From the NCBI GenBank assembly GCA_008363075.1, contig RHKK01000010.1:1-52452 (forward strand): a DNA stretch of 52,452 nt, in the 5' to 3' direction. The position numbers and the translations under genes were made by a program. Shown here one piece after another: positions 42,093-50,233 of the stretch (within the stretch, counting starts at the first letter, position 1; each line of letters begins with the position of its first letter). This stretch comes from Candidatus Uhrbacteria bacterium. GTDB lineage: Bacteria; Patescibacteriota; Patescibacteriia; 2-12-FULL-60-25. The notes beneath the pieces are model-generated. The model was not told the DNA's origin and made no database searches. It saw nothing but the letters and a program-made list of their open reading frames with translations.

Positions 42093-43370
42093 ATGTGGGA
42101 CAAGCTGCTCAAAGCCTGGAAGGTGAAGGAAGTCCGCGACGGACTGCTCTTCGTCCTCGCCATGATGGTGATCTTCCGGGTCACCGCCAACATTCCGCTG
42201 CCCGGCATCGACCTGGTGGCGTTGAAGCAGCTGTTTGAAACCAACCAGGCGCTGGGACTCCTCAACCTGTTTTCGGGCGGCACGATCCGCAATTTCGGGA
42301 TCGTTGCGTTGGGCGTGGCTCCCTACATCACGTCGTCCATCATTTTCCAGCTGCTCGGCATGATTTCGCCGACGATCGAGGAGATCCAGAAGGACGGCGA
42401 GCAGGGGCGGCGTAAGATCAACCAATGGACGCGCATGCTCACCGTGCCGCTCGCCTTCATCCAGGGATTCGGCCTCCTGCAAATCCTGAAACAGTCGCAG
42501 ATCCCGGTGCTCACGACCTCGAGCGCGCTGCACATCTTCATGATCCTGTGCGCCATGACGGCGGGCAGCATGTTCCTCACGTGGATCGGCGAGCTCATTA
42601 CGGAAAAGAAGGTCGGGAACGGCATTTCGCTGCTCATTTTCGCCGGTATCGTCGCCGACCTGCCGAATCTCGCGTCGCAGTTCGTCGTCTCTTACGACTC
42701 GTCGCAGTTGTTTACCGTGCTCGTCTACGCGGCGATCGGATTGCTCACCGTCGCGGGCGTCGTGTTCGTGTCCGAAGGGACGCGCAACGTGCCCGTGCAG
42801 TATGCGCGCCAGTCGAGCGGGATGAGCGGTGCGGTCGGCGGGGTCGCTTCATCCTTGCCGTTGCGCGTGAATCTCACCGGCGTGATTCCGATTATCTTCG
42901 CGATCTCGCTGTTGCTCTTCCCGTCCATGATCGCGCAGTTCTTCGTGCAGGCGCGCTCCGCATGGCTCGCGCAAGCCGCGAATTGGGTGCTCGTGACGTT
43001 GCAGAACCAGGTGGTATACGGCGCGCTGTATTTCGGCCTCGTCGTCCTCTTTACGTATTTCTACACGACCATCGTCTTCCAGCCGGAACAGGTCGCGGAA
43101 AATCTACAGAAGCAGGGCGGATTCATCCCGGGCATTCGTCCGGGCCGACCGACGGCCGAATACCTCCAGACGGTGATCAATCGCATCACGCTCGGAGGTG
43201 CGTTGTTTCTCGGTTCCATCGCGGTGCTGCCGATCGCGGCGCAGGCCGTAACCGGAACCACGACGCTTGCCATCGGCGGCACGTCGCTGCTTATCGTCGT
43301 GTCGGTTGTCATCGAATCGATCAAGCAGATCCAGGCGCAGCTCACGATGAGGGAGTACGATGTATATTGA
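42093..43370 (+). CDS. secY: Preprotein translocase subunit SecY
   Basis: 425 residues, ten predicted transmembrane helices. IPLPGIDL plug region and GGTIRNFGIVALGVAPYITSSII, and the cytoplasmic QPEQVAENLQKQGGFIPGIRPGR loop that contacts ribosomes or SecA. Followed immediately by a word-repeat spacer. Confidence 0.97.
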   Translation: MWDKLLKAWKVKEVRDGLLFVLAMMVIFRVTANIPLPGIDLVALKQLFETNQALGLLNLFSGGTIRNFGIVALGVAPYITSSIIFQLLGMISPTIEEIQKDGEQGRRKINQWTRMLTVPLAFIQGFGLLQILKQSQIPVLTTSSALHIFMILCAMTAGSMFLTWIGELITEKKVGNGISLLIFAGIVADLPNLASQFVVSYDSSQLFTVLVYAAIGLLTVAGVVFVSEGTRNVPVQYARQSSGMSGAVGGVASSLPLRVNLTGVIPIIFAISLLLFPSMIAQFFVQARSAWLAQAANWVLVTLQNQVVYGALYFGLVVLFTYFYTTIVFQPEQVAENLQKQGGFIPGIRPGRPTAEYLQTVINRITLGGALFLGSIAVLPIAAQAVTGTTTLAIGGTSLLIVVSVVIESIKQIQAQLTMREYDVY

Positions 43371-43445
43371 TCGAATAGCGAATAACGAGTAACGTCGGAC
43401 GACACTCGTTACTCGTTACTCGTTACTCGATACTCGATACTCGAA
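43371..43445. repeat. CGAGTAA word-repeat, inverted arms
   Basis: Left arm CGAATAGCGAATAACGAGTAA; right arm CTCGTTACTCGTTACTCG and CGATACTCGATACTCG. It begins at the base after the secY stop and ends 2 nt before the adk start. Confidence 0.85.
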
Positions 43446-43447
43446 CT

Positions 43448-44110
43448 ATGCGCCGTAAGCGTCTTCGTGCCGTGTTCTTCGGTCCGCAGGGGTCGGGTAA
43501 GAGCCAGCAGGCTGCGCTTTTGGCCGAGCGTTTCGACGTGTCGCTCGTGTCTTCCGGCGAGGCGTTTCGCGAGGAGATCGGGGAAAAAACCGCGATCGGA
43601 GATCTCGTGTCCGAGTACGTGGAGGCGGGGATTTTTGCGCCGGACGAACTTGTGAACGCGATCCTCACGAAGCGGCTGAAGCGACTCGATTCGGAGGCCG
43701 GATTCGTACTCGACGGGTATCCGCGCAACGTGGAGCAGGCGGAGACGCTTGACCGCCTCGCGCGCGTGACGCTTGCGATTCAGCTCAAAATATCGGATGT
43801 TTGCGCGGTCAAGCGACTCGCGAACCGCGTGGTTTGTACAACCTGCCGCGCGACGCTCTCCCGTGACGGTGTGGAAACGCCGGAGGGGTTCGTGCCTTGC
43901 CCCGTCTGCGGTGACGAACTCGTCACGAGACCGAAGGACGAGGAAGAAGCCGTACGCCGCCGGCTCGCCGCATATCATTTCATGACCGAACCGCTTGCCG
44001 GGTACTATCGCCAGCGCGGCGTGTTGCTCGCGGTGAACGGGGAGCAGGCCGTCGGGGATCTGTTTGATGAATTGACGAGAAAGCTCGCCAAGTTGGGATT
44101 CGTCGCGTAA
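43448..44110 (+). CDS. adk: Adenylate kinase
   Basis: 220 residues. P-loop GPQGSGKS (12-19), FVLDGYPRN, and a lid with two CxxC pairs (CTTC, CPVC) that binds zinc, as in Gram-positive-type Adk. Interconverts ATP, AMP and ADP. Classical position after secY; map follows 11 nt later. Confidence 0.93.
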   Translation: MRRKRLRAVFFGPQGSGKSQQAALLAERFDVSLVSSGEAFREEIGEKTAIGDLVSEYVEAGIFAPDELVNAILTKRLKRLDSEAGFVLDGYPRNVEQAETLDRLARVTLAIQLKISDVCAVKRLANRVVCTTCRATLSRDGVETPEGFVPCPVCGDELVTRPKDEEEAVRRRLAAYHFMTEPLAGYYRQRGVLLAVNGEQAVGDLFDELTRKLAKLGFVA

Positions 44111-44121
44111 CATTTTGATAC

Positions 44122-44904
44122 ATGTCCCTCATCAAGACGCCCGAGGAAATCGCCAAGCTCCGCGAGGGCGGGGCGATTTTGTCGCGCACGTTGCGGGAGA
44201 TCCGCGAGGCGTGCGTGGCGGGCGCGTCCACGCAGGCATTGGATGACATCGCCCGAAAACGGTTTGCCGAGGCGGGCGCGGAGCCGAGCTTCCTCGGATA
44301 TCGCATCGGCGGAGAAGGGACGCCATTTCCGGGGGCGGTGTGTATTTCGATCAACGACGAGGTCGTGCACGGATTGCCGATTCCGGATCGTCGGATCAAG
44401 GACGGCGACGTCGTCGGTCTCGACATCGGTTGCTGGTACAAGGGGCTGTGTACGGACATGGCGACGACCGTGATCGTCGGTCGCGTGGACGAAAAAACGA
44501 AAGCACTCGTACGCGATACGCGCGAGGCGCTTGTCGTCGCGCTGGCGCAGGTCCGCGCCGGCCGTTTTATCCATGAGATCGGCAATGCGATCGACGATTT
44601 CATTACGCCGAAAGGATGGGGGATCGTGCGCGATCTGGTCGGTCATGGTGTCGGACATGCGGTGCATGAAGATCCGCAGATTCCGCATTATCGCGAACGT
44701 CGCGCGCCGCGCATCAAGATGCAGGAGGGGATGGTGATCGCGATCGAGCCGATGATCACGCTCGGCGATTGGCGCGTGTATCTGAAGGATGACCAGTGGA
44801 CGATCGCGACGCAGGACGGTTCCACGGCCGCGCATTTCGAGGTGACGCTCGCCGTCTCGAAAGACGGCTACGAGCTGATCACGCCGTGGCCGGATGTTGA
44901 TTGA
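44122..44904 (+). CDS. map: Methionine aminopeptidase, type I
   Basis: 260 residues. Substrate His H83, metal ligands D101, D112, H175, E209 and E240 are all present, with GHGVGHAVHEDP and IAIEPM motifs. Removes the initiator Met. In most bacteria infA-rpmJ-rpsM-rpsK-rpsD-rpoA-rplQ follow; here they do not. Confidence 0.97.
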   Translation: MSLIKTPEEIAKLREGGAILSRTLREIREACVAGASTQALDDIARKRFAEAGAEPSFLGYRIGGEGTPFPGAVCISINDEVVHGLPIPDRRIKDGDVVGLDIGCWYKGLCTDMATTVIVGRVDEKTKALVRDTREALVVALAQVRAGRFIHEIGNAIDDFITPKGWGIVRDLVGHGVGHAVHEDPQIPHYRERRAPRIKMQEGMVIAIEPMITLGDWRVYLKDDQWTIATQDGSTAAHFEVTLAVSKDGYELITPWPDVD

Positions 44905-44950
44905 AACCGCAAACCGCAGGCATCCGCAGCATCCGCAAGGCGCAAGGCAC
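44905..44950. repeat. CCGCA word-repeat, single arm
   Basis: Imperfect units such as CCGCAAACCGCAGGCATCC directly after the map stop. I see no inverted partner. Confidence 0.5.
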
Positions 44951-44965
44951 CCCCGACACCCACTC

Positions 44966-44994
44966 TTGCATTTTTTATTCATATCGCGTAGGTT
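44966..44994 (+). promoter_or_regulatory. Promoter of the 415-residue hypothetical gene
   Basis: TTGCAT (44966-44971), 17 nt, TAGGTT (44989-44994). Confidence 0.55.
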
Positions 44995-45029
44995 CGATCC
45001 CACACCGAAACGGAAGGAGGGTTCTTTTC

Positions 45030-46277
45030 ATGCAGGGCGCCGCGCAATTGTTCGAGAAGGTCAACAAGTTCGCCGTGACGACCAAACACGGCAAGACGAA
45101 CGGGAGGCTCGTGGCCGCATCGGTCTCCGGGCATCGCATCCTCGTCGCGCTCGAGACGGTCTCGTTCGAGACGGTCGCGAAGGGCAGGTCGAAGACGGTC
45201 ACGTACCCGGAGGGAACCGGGTTCATGTACCACGGCGAGCTCGGACTGCACCAGATCTTCCCGGGCGGCATGTACGACATGCTGCGCTCGCGCGCGCACG
45301 CCTCCCGAGGCGAGCGATACGAGTCCAGGGACATGCGGGAGATGGGGCAGCTCACGTTCGACTTCGTGCGCCGCTACGTGAGCTGGTCGCTGCTCGACGA
45401 GGAGGCGCGTCGCTTCACCGACGACGGCATTCGTTCGCTGGCGGACGAGCTCGTCACGAAGCGCAACGACCGCAAGCGTACGGCCGCCACCCGCTTCCTC
45501 AAGGCGACCGGTTTGCGCACGAAGAAGAACGGCAAGCGCATGCCCATGCCGTCCGCGTTCACCGCGTCGGCCGGGGCGTACCATCTCGGGCTTCGCCGCG
45601 AGGATGTGGGCGAGATCCTGCGCTACATCGATCCGGAGCGGATCGAGGTCTTCGATCACGTGGAGGGCGTACACCGGCGTCTCGACGACGCATGGCGCGC
45701 GGTCCGTCCCGATGCCGTCGAGCGGCCGGGCCATGCGATCGCGCTCGCCGCGATGCATCCGAAGTCGGCACAAGCCGTGAAGGTCATGCGCGAAGCGCTG
45801 CGTCCCGTGTACGACGGCCTGCGCGAGATCCGCGTGCGGCCGCTTGACGGCTGCGCGCGGGAGGCGGCGGAGGCGTTGCGCGCACTGCGCAATCGGATCC
45901 TGCGCGCGCCTTCGGCGGAGTCCGTGGATGTCACGGAGTACCTCGTCGAGGCACGGCGCGCGCTCGCGAGGGCGCAGGCGATCCGGACGACCGAAATGGA
46001 GGCGATCTCGCCGCTCTCGTTCCTGCTCGCGCGGTGGCGTCGTCTCGACGACGCGCAGCGCGAGAAGGTGCGTCGTCGCGCCGTCGAGCTGTGTACGGAG
46101 TTGCCGCGGACGCTCGCCTCGCGCGAGGCGTTCTTCGACGAGCGTACGCGCGAGAGGTTCCGCGATGGAATCGACATGGCGACGCATCTCGCCGAGACGC
46201 GCAACGACGAGCATCCGCGCCGACAGCTCGTCGCGGTGAAGAAGACGCTGAAGAAGTTGTCCGCTTCGCTCATCTAG
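45030..46277 (+). CDS. Hypothetical protein of 415 residues
   Basis: Start set by AAGGAGG about 11 nt before ATG. Soluble, very rich in Arg, Ala, Glu and Leu; the first ~110 residues are beta-rich (GRLVAASVSGHRILVALETVSFETV), the rest mostly helical. A basic HEPN- or nuclease-like fold cannot be excluded, but no motif is recognised. Codon use is strongly GC-ending and the gene is more GC-rich than its neighbours. The stop codon is part of the terminator hairpin. It occupies the slot where infA and the alpha operon usually sit. Confidence 0.7.
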   Translation: MQGAAQLFEKVNKFAVTTKHGKTNGRLVAASVSGHRILVALETVSFETVAKGRSKTVTYPEGTGFMYHGELGLHQIFPGGMYDMLRSRAHASRGERYESRDMREMGQLTFDFVRRYVSWSLLDEEARRFTDDGIRSLADELVTKRNDRKRTAATRFLKATGLRTKKNGKRMPMPSAFTASAGAYHLGLRREDVGEILRYIDPERIEVFDHVEGVHRRLDDAWRAVRPDAVERPGHAIALAAMHPKSAQAVKVMREALRPVYDGLREIRVRPLDGCAREAAEALRALRNRILRAPSAESVDVTEYLVEARRALARAQAIRTTEMEAISPLSFLLARWRRLDDAQREKVRRRAVELCTELPRTLASREAFFDERTRERFRDGIDMATHLAETRNDEHPRRQLVAVKKTLKKLSASLI

Positions 46278-46300
46278 ACCCCCCTCGCGGGTCTCTTTTC
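46276..46300 (+). terminator. Terminator including the stop of the 415-residue gene
   Basis: AGACCC (from within the TAG stop) pairs with GGGTCT, followed by CTTTTCTT. Confidence 0.75.
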
Positions 46301-46303
46301 TTA

Positions 46304-46326
46304 CAAAAAAGCGACCTTGCGGTCGA
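46304..46326 (-). terminator. Terminator of the small membrane gene pair
   Basis: CGACC-GCAA-GGTCG then six T on the minus strand, 5 nt after the stop. Confidence 0.75.
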
Positions 46327-46330
46327 TGCG

Positions 46331-46456
46331 TCAGGGATTGAGTCCCGCCATCTGACCGGTCAGGGCGAGGTAGGCCATGTAACCGAGAATGGCGAAGATG
46401 ACGAGCAGCGGCCCGAGGCAGCCGCCCTTCGGGGGTGCGGGTTCTTGCGCGTCCAC
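46331..46456 (-). CDS. Small single-helix membrane protein, GTG start
   Basis: 41 residues: a short Pro/Lys start (VDAQEPAPPKGG) and one transmembrane helix (about 14-33, LGPLLVIFAILGYMAYLAL). GGAGG lies 6 nt before the GTG and overlaps the end of the upstream small gene, so the two are translationally linked. No family recognised. Confidence 0.65.
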   Translation of the reverse strand: MDAQEPAPPKGGCLGPLLVIFAILGYMAYLALTGQMAGLNP

Positions 46457-46469
46457 GTCCGGCCTCCGA

Positions 46470-46643
46470 TCACGGAATGTAGCGGTGCGCGATGAAGAGC
46501 GAGGCGAGGATGATCGCGATGACGGCGATCGCGACGAGGAAGGTCTTTGCGATATCGCCCGCGTCGACCGCGGGGCGTACGGAATCACGACGAGTGACTT
46601 TGGAGTGCCCCTCGTTCGTCGAACGGTCTTGTTTGTCGTGCAC
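46470..46643 (-). CDS. Small single-helix membrane protein, GTG start
   Basis: 57 residues: a polar, charged N-terminus (HDKQDRSTNEGHSKV...) and a C-terminal helix (about 32-52, TFLVAIAVIAIILASLFIA) ending RYIP. GGAGGG stands 7 nt before GTG. Tail-anchored topology is likely. First gene of a two-gene unit; 13 nt separates it from the next. Confidence 0.65.
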   Translation of the reverse strand: MHDKQDRSTNEGHSKVTRRDSVRPAVDAGDIAKTFLVAIAVIAIILASLFIAHRYIP

Positions 46644-46691
46644 GGTGCGTCCCTCCGATGCGACGTACCCTCTCGCGTTTTTCCCGGTCCG

Positions 46692-47273
46692 TCAAGCTTC
46701 CTTGTATGCGCGCACCAGCTTGCGGATTTCGTTCCATAGTTCACCGCGGCCTTCCTTGTTTTCCGCTGAGTGCGGGATGACGACGGCGTTCGGATACGCG
46801 ACGTCGAGCGAGCGCAATCGCTCGGCGCGTTCCGAGCGCGAAAGTTTATCGATCTTGTTTGCGACAATGATGAACGGGATTTCCGATCGTTCAAGCGCAT
46901 CGATCATGTCCCTGTCGAGATCCGTCGGTCCGAGACGCGCGTCCGTAATCACGACGGCGCCGGCGAGCGGACCCGCTTCTTCCAAATATCCGATGATCAA
47001 ATCGCGTAACGTGTCCCGTTGGCCGTGCGATGTCTTCGCGTATCCGTATCCCGGCAAGTCCACCAAGATAAAGTCTTTGCCAAAAGCGAAGAGATTGATG
47101 AGCTGCGTGCGTCCCGGTGTTGAACTGGTTTTGGCAAGCTTTTTGTCGCTGGCAAGCGAATTGATGAGCGACGACTTGCCCACGTTTGAGCGTCCCAAAA
47201 CCGCCACCTGCGGTGGCCCGTCCTGCGGCACCTGTTTTGGATCGGCGTAGCTTTTGAGGAAGAGGGCTTGCAT
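46692..47273 (-). CDS. engB: Ribosome biogenesis GTPase YsxC/EngB
   Basis: 193 residues. G1 GRSNVGKS (27-34), G3 DLPGYGYAK, G4 NKID, with the TSSTPGRTQLINLF switch I. Needed for 50S assembly in other bacteria. No ribosome site; a word repeat lies immediately before the start. Confidence 0.95.
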   Translation of the reverse strand: MQALFLKSYADPKQVPQDGPPQVAVLGRSNVGKSSLINSLASDKKLAKTSSTPGRTQLINLFAFGKDFILVDLPGYGYAKTSHGQRDTLRDLIIGYLEEAGPLAGAVVITDARLGPTDLDRDMIDALERSEIPFIIVANKIDKLSRSERAERLRSLDVAYPNAVVIPHSAENKEGRGELWNEIRKLVRAYKEA

Positions 47274-47280
47274 GGCGAGT

Positions 47281-47352
47281 GGACAGTTAACAGATGACAG
47301 TTAACAGGAATCTCGGCTCACTGTTAACTGTTTACTGTCAACTGTTATCTGT
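47281..47352. repeat. ACAGTTA word-repeat, inverted arms
   Basis: Left arm GGACAGTTAACAGATGACAG; right arm CTGTTAACTGTTTACTGTC and onward to CTGTTATCTGTAC. The right arm supplies the stop codon of the DUF4015-type gene. Confidence 0.85.
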
Positions 47353-48538
47353 ACTTCGCCGGTTCGTACACGTTCCTCGCGTTCCAGAGCATCCAGCCGG
47401 AGGCGCCGGCATCGCGGGCGGCTTTGATCTGCGCCTCGATGCGGGCGGCCGTGTACACGGCGCCGATGTCGAAGTCCTGCAGCCATGGACGGAATTTCGG
47501 GCGGCTATCCTCCTGCGGAATGAAGCGATCCGCTTCGAGCATCTCCGCGCCTTTATCCAAACTTTGTTTCACGATTTCATACGGATACAGCGCCGGGTTT
47601 TCGTATCCGCGGAAGTTGGGAGGATAATGCGACGGATACACCATCGGCGAAATGAAGTCGGCGAACGGGTACGCATCTTCAAGGCGTTGACCGATGCCGA
47701 AATGCGACGAAGACCAAAACGTCATACCGAAGAGATCGTACGAGACAACCACCCCCTCCTCGCGCAACACGTTCAACGCTTCAAAGAATCCGCGCATGAC
47801 CTCGGCTTTGTCGCGGTCGCGCGAGATCGGATAACGAACGATGGAGAGAACGCCGTCGGACGGGTAGCGTACGTAATCGTATTGCACTTCGTCGAATCCC
47901 GCCGCGATCGCTTCTCGGCCGAGTGCGATCGCGTATGCCGAGACTTCGGGCGCGGCCGGATCAAGCCAGGCGGCGCCGGTTTTGTCGCGCCAAAGGCCGC
48001 CACCCGAACGTTGCACCGCGATCTCCGGATGCGCGGTCGCGAAAACGGAATCGCGCATGATGGCGATACGCGCTATGCGATAGATATTCTTTTCTCCGAG
48101 CTCGTCCATAAGCATCCGTACGTCCCGGATCGGCGGCGTATCCATCGCATACGGTTTCAATAATGCATCGGCCGGCGGAAACGCGATCGCGCCATTGTCC
48201 ATTTTCAGATCGATCACGACCGTATTCAAATTTCGCTTCAGGATGTAGTCCGTGAGTTCTCGTCGTTTGTTCGGATCACCGGCCGTGGAAGCGGTCCAAT
48301 AGATGCCGCGCACCTCTTTCGGCAAGGCCACGCGGACCGGTCCCGGATCGGCGGGTTCGGTTGTAGCGGGTTCCGTCGGGGGCGTTTCCGATTCGGCCAC
48401 CATCTGTTCTTTGATGTTTTCCGTGACCTGCGACGTTTGGGCCAGGATGCCATACCCGCCCAGAACCAGCAGCGAGACGAGAAGCCCGATCGGGAGCGCG
48501 ATCCTGACGATCTCACGACGCGAACGAGGCTGATCCAT
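47345..48538 (-). CDS. Putative glycoside hydrolase, DUF4015 type
   Basis: 397 residues. An N-terminal transmembrane anchor (about 12-33) and Thr/Pro/Glu linker precede a TIM-barrel-like domain from about residue 75: VRGIYWTASTAGDPNKR, NTVVIDLKMDNGAIAFP, FDEVQYDYVRYPSDG, ISPMVYPSHYP and DAGASGWMLWNARNVYEP. This pattern fits the DUF4015 family of presumed glycosidases, which act on envelope or external glycans. Membrane-tethered and extracellular. Confidence 0.85.
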   Translation of the reverse strand: MDQPRSRREIVRIALPIGLLVSLLVLGGYGILAQTSQVTENIKEQMVAESETPPTEPATTEPADPGPVRVALPKEVRGIYWTASTAGDPNKRRELTDYILKRNLNTVVIDLKMDNGAIAFPPADALLKPYAMDTPPIRDVRMLMDELGEKNIYRIARIAIMRDSVFATAHPEIAVQRSGGGLWRDKTGAAWLDPAAPEVSAYAIALGREAIAAGFDEVQYDYVRYPSDGVLSIVRYPISRDRDKAEVMRGFFEALNVLREEGVVVSYDLFGMTFWSSSHFGIGQRLEDAYPFADFISPMVYPSHYPPNFRGYENPALYPYEIVKQSLDKGAEMLEADRFIPQEDSRPKFRPWLQDFDIGAVYTAARIEAQIKAARDAGASGWMLWNARNVYEPAKYR

Positions 48539-48565
48539 ATAGAAGAGTGTAGTCCACAGCCCTGC

Positions 48566-48594
48566 TTGACGCCACTTTCGGGCATCGTTATGCT
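48566..48594 (+). promoter_or_regulatory. Promoter of the attenuated small-protein unit
   Basis: TTGACG (48566-48571), 17 nt, TATGCT (48589-48594). The expected start coincides with the ATG of the leader peptide at 48601, so this message would be leaderless. Confidence 0.7.
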
Positions 48595-48600
48595 GACTTC

Positions 48601-48672
48601 ATGATGAAGCACAAGAGCGTTTCTCTTGCCACCAAGACGATCGTCCTTGGCTTTATCCGCGTCCTCACGTAG
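48601..48672 (+). CDS. Leader peptide, 23 residues
   Basis: MMKHKSVSLATKTIVLGFIRV and two more residues. The ATG lies at the predicted transcription start, and the stop is 2 nt before a hairpin arm at 48674. The second half is rich in Ile, Val and Leu (TIVLGFIRVL), as in branched-chain amino-acid leaders, but no biosynthetic gene follows. The position relative to the hairpins implies a ribosome-dependent attenuator. Confidence 0.6.
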   Translation: MMKHKSVSLATKTIVLGFIRVLT

Positions 48673-48673
48673 G

Positions 48674-48738
48674 GCGGGGCCGGTATCTTTCTTACGCAGA
48701 ACGTTATCGGCCCCGCTCTACGCGGGGCATTCTTTTTT
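48674..48738 (+). promoter_or_regulatory. Attenuator: alternative antiterminator and terminator hairpins
   Basis: GCGGGGCCG (48674-48682) can pair with CGGCCCCGC (48708-48716), 9 bp. The latter arm is also the 5' arm of a terminator, GCCCCGC (48710-48716) with GCGGGGC (48722-48728) and a T run to 48738. The two are mutually exclusive. A ribosome at the leader stop would cover the first arm and favour termination. Confidence 0.7.
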
Positions 48739-48787
48739 CCGCTCTTTCTTCCTCTCGTCAACGCATGCCAGGGAACAGGTGACGCAC

Positions 48788-48964
48788 ATGTCGAATGAGA
48801 ACGAGACGCCGAAGCAGAACCCGTCCAACGCGACCCAGGAGACGTCTCCGGAGAACGCGAGGTACCTTCTTCAGCGCGAGATCGACGACGATCCGCGCGC
48901 CGCCGAGGCGCGACTCGACGCCATCTTGTCCGAGGGCCTGCGCCCCTCGCGACCCCACGACTGA
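48788..48964 (+). CDS. Small acidic protein, 58 residues
   Basis: Starts MSNENETPKQNPSN and continues with a Thr/Glu-rich disordered part, then a helix EIDDDPRAAEARLDAILSEG. No membrane segment, no known domain. The ribosome site is weak (AGGTG region). Its expression would depend on the attenuator upstream. The stop is inside the following terminator. Confidence 0.6.
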   Translation: MSNENETPKQNPSNATQETSPENARYLLQREIDDDPRAAEARLDAILSEGLRPSRPHD

Positions 48965-48984
48965 CTCCCCACGGGGGTCTTTTT
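48963..48984 (+). terminator. Terminator after the small acidic protein
   Basis: GACTCCC/GGGGGTC stem overlapping the TGA stop, followed by TTTTT. Confidence 0.75.
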
Positions 48985-49660
48985 ATCTCCAATCGATCTC
49001 CTCCTTTCCGTGTTCTTTGAGATAGGCGTTTGCCTTACTGAAATGTTTGCACCCGAAGAATCCGCGCTCGGCGGAGAAGGGAGAGGGATGTGGAGCCTCG
49101 AGCACGAGATGCTTTTTTCGATCGATCACTTCTCCTTTTCGTTGCGCATACGAGCCCCAGAGCAGGAAAACAAGATGTTCGCGTTTGTCGGAAAGCGCTT
49201 TCACGATCGCGTCGGTGAACTCCTCCCACCCGCGAGGTTGGTGCGAACCCGGTTTCCCGGCTTCGACGGTGAGCGTCGCGTTGAGGAGCAGTACGCCCTG
49301 CTTCGCCCAGCGCTCGAGATCCCCGCTAGGCAACGTCTTGATGCCGAGATCGTTTTCGATCTCCTTGAAGATATTTTGCAAAGAGGGAGGCGTGCGGATG
49401 CCTTCGTGTACGGAAAAACTTAATCCGTTCGCCTGATTGGGTCCGTGATACGGGTCCTGTCCGAGGATCACGACTTCCACCTTTTCGAACGGGCAGTCGT
49501 CAAGCGCGCGGAAGATTTCGCGTGGCGGCGGATACACGGTGCGCCCCGTGTATGCCTTGCGTACGAACGAACGGAGTTCGGCGAAGTACGGCTTGTCGAA
49601 CTCCGTCGCCAGCTCTCGTTTCCACGACGCATCCAGTCTGATCTGCATGGACGTAAGCAT
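48983..49660 (-). CDS. ung: Uracil-DNA glycosylase
   Basis: 225 residues, family 1. Water-activating motif GQDPYHGP (D69) and the HPSPFS minor-groove loop near residue 189, with LLNATLTVE in between. Excises uracil from DNA. A start at the internal ATG (49648) is possible and would begin MQIRLDASWK. Fits with a genome that makes dUMP for thyA. Confidence 0.95.
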   Translation of the reverse strand: MLTSMQIRLDASWKRELATEFDKPYFAELRSFVRKAYTGRTVYPPPREIFRALDDCPFEKVEVVILGQDPYHGPNQANGLSFSVHEGIRTPPSLQNIFKEIENDLGIKTLPSGDLERWAKQGVLLLNATLTVEAGKPGSHQPRGWEEFTDAIVKALSDKREHLVFLLWGSYAQRKGEVIDRKKHLVLEAPHPSPFSAERGFFGCKHFSKANAYLKEHGKEEIDWR

Positions 49661-49709
49661 ACCAAACGGGCGCGCGGCGTCGAAAGCTGCTATACTCTTG
49701 CAAAAGAAT

Positions 49710-50210
49710 ATGAGTCAAAAAAAGAAGGAACGCGCATTTGACGTCGGCTTGACCGTTTCCGGCATCGCACTCGCGGCGATCATCGTGTTTATCATCCTGT
49801 TCGCGTTCATTCCGCGTCCCGGCATCGCGCCGTCCGACGGCCGCGCGGATGAAGCGTCGACGGTGGAATCCGTCGAGTCAGGAATGCGTCGGTATATCGG
49901 CACCCTGCCGTGTCCGGATCCGGAGTGCGACGGCATCCGTACGGAGCTCGTGTTGCGCGAAGACGGCACATTCCGCCTGACGGAAACCACGCTCGGTCGC
50001 ATCGCCGGACGCCCGACCGTCGAGGTCGGCAAGTGGACGACGCTGCGCGGCAACGCGCGCGATCTCGACGCGGTCGTGTATCGCATTAACTACGACAAGC
50101 TCACGACGGCACGCAACTACCTCTTGCTGCCGGACGGAAATATTAAAATGGTGGACGAGAATCAGGAGGAGTTTCCAAGCGCGGGGAATTATACGTTGGT
50201 GAAGCAATAA
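49710..50210 (+). CDS. Membrane-anchored NlpE-like domain protein
   Basis: 166 residues. Transmembrane anchor (about 10-35) then a domain with YIGTLPCPDPECDGIRTELVLREDGTFRLTETT, the N-terminal NlpE pattern, where the copper-sensing C-x-x-C becomes C-x4-C. NlpE signals envelope stress in enterics; in other bacteria the domain is often just a small beta-barrel. No lipobox is present. Confidence 0.75.
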   Translation: MSQKKKERAFDVGLTVSGIALAAIIVFIILFAFIPRPGIAPSDGRADEASTVESVESGMRRYIGTLPCPDPECDGIRTELVLREDGTFRLTETTLGRIAGRPTVEVGKWTTLRGNARDLDAVVYRINYDKLTTARNYLLLPDGNIKMVDENQEEFPSAGNYTLVKQ

Positions 50211-50233
50211 AAAAGACCGAGCTTAGCTCGGTC
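50209..50233 (-). terminator. purH terminator containing the stop codon
   Basis: GACCGAGC/GCTCGGTC, 8 bp, loop 3 nt, then six T on the minus strand; it overlaps the purH stop at 50232-50234. Confidence 0.9.

Noticed and set aside
43371-43445. Word repeat as an origin-type iteron cluster
   Set aside because: Similar layouts with unrelated words occur at many loci and no dnaA or replication gene is near.
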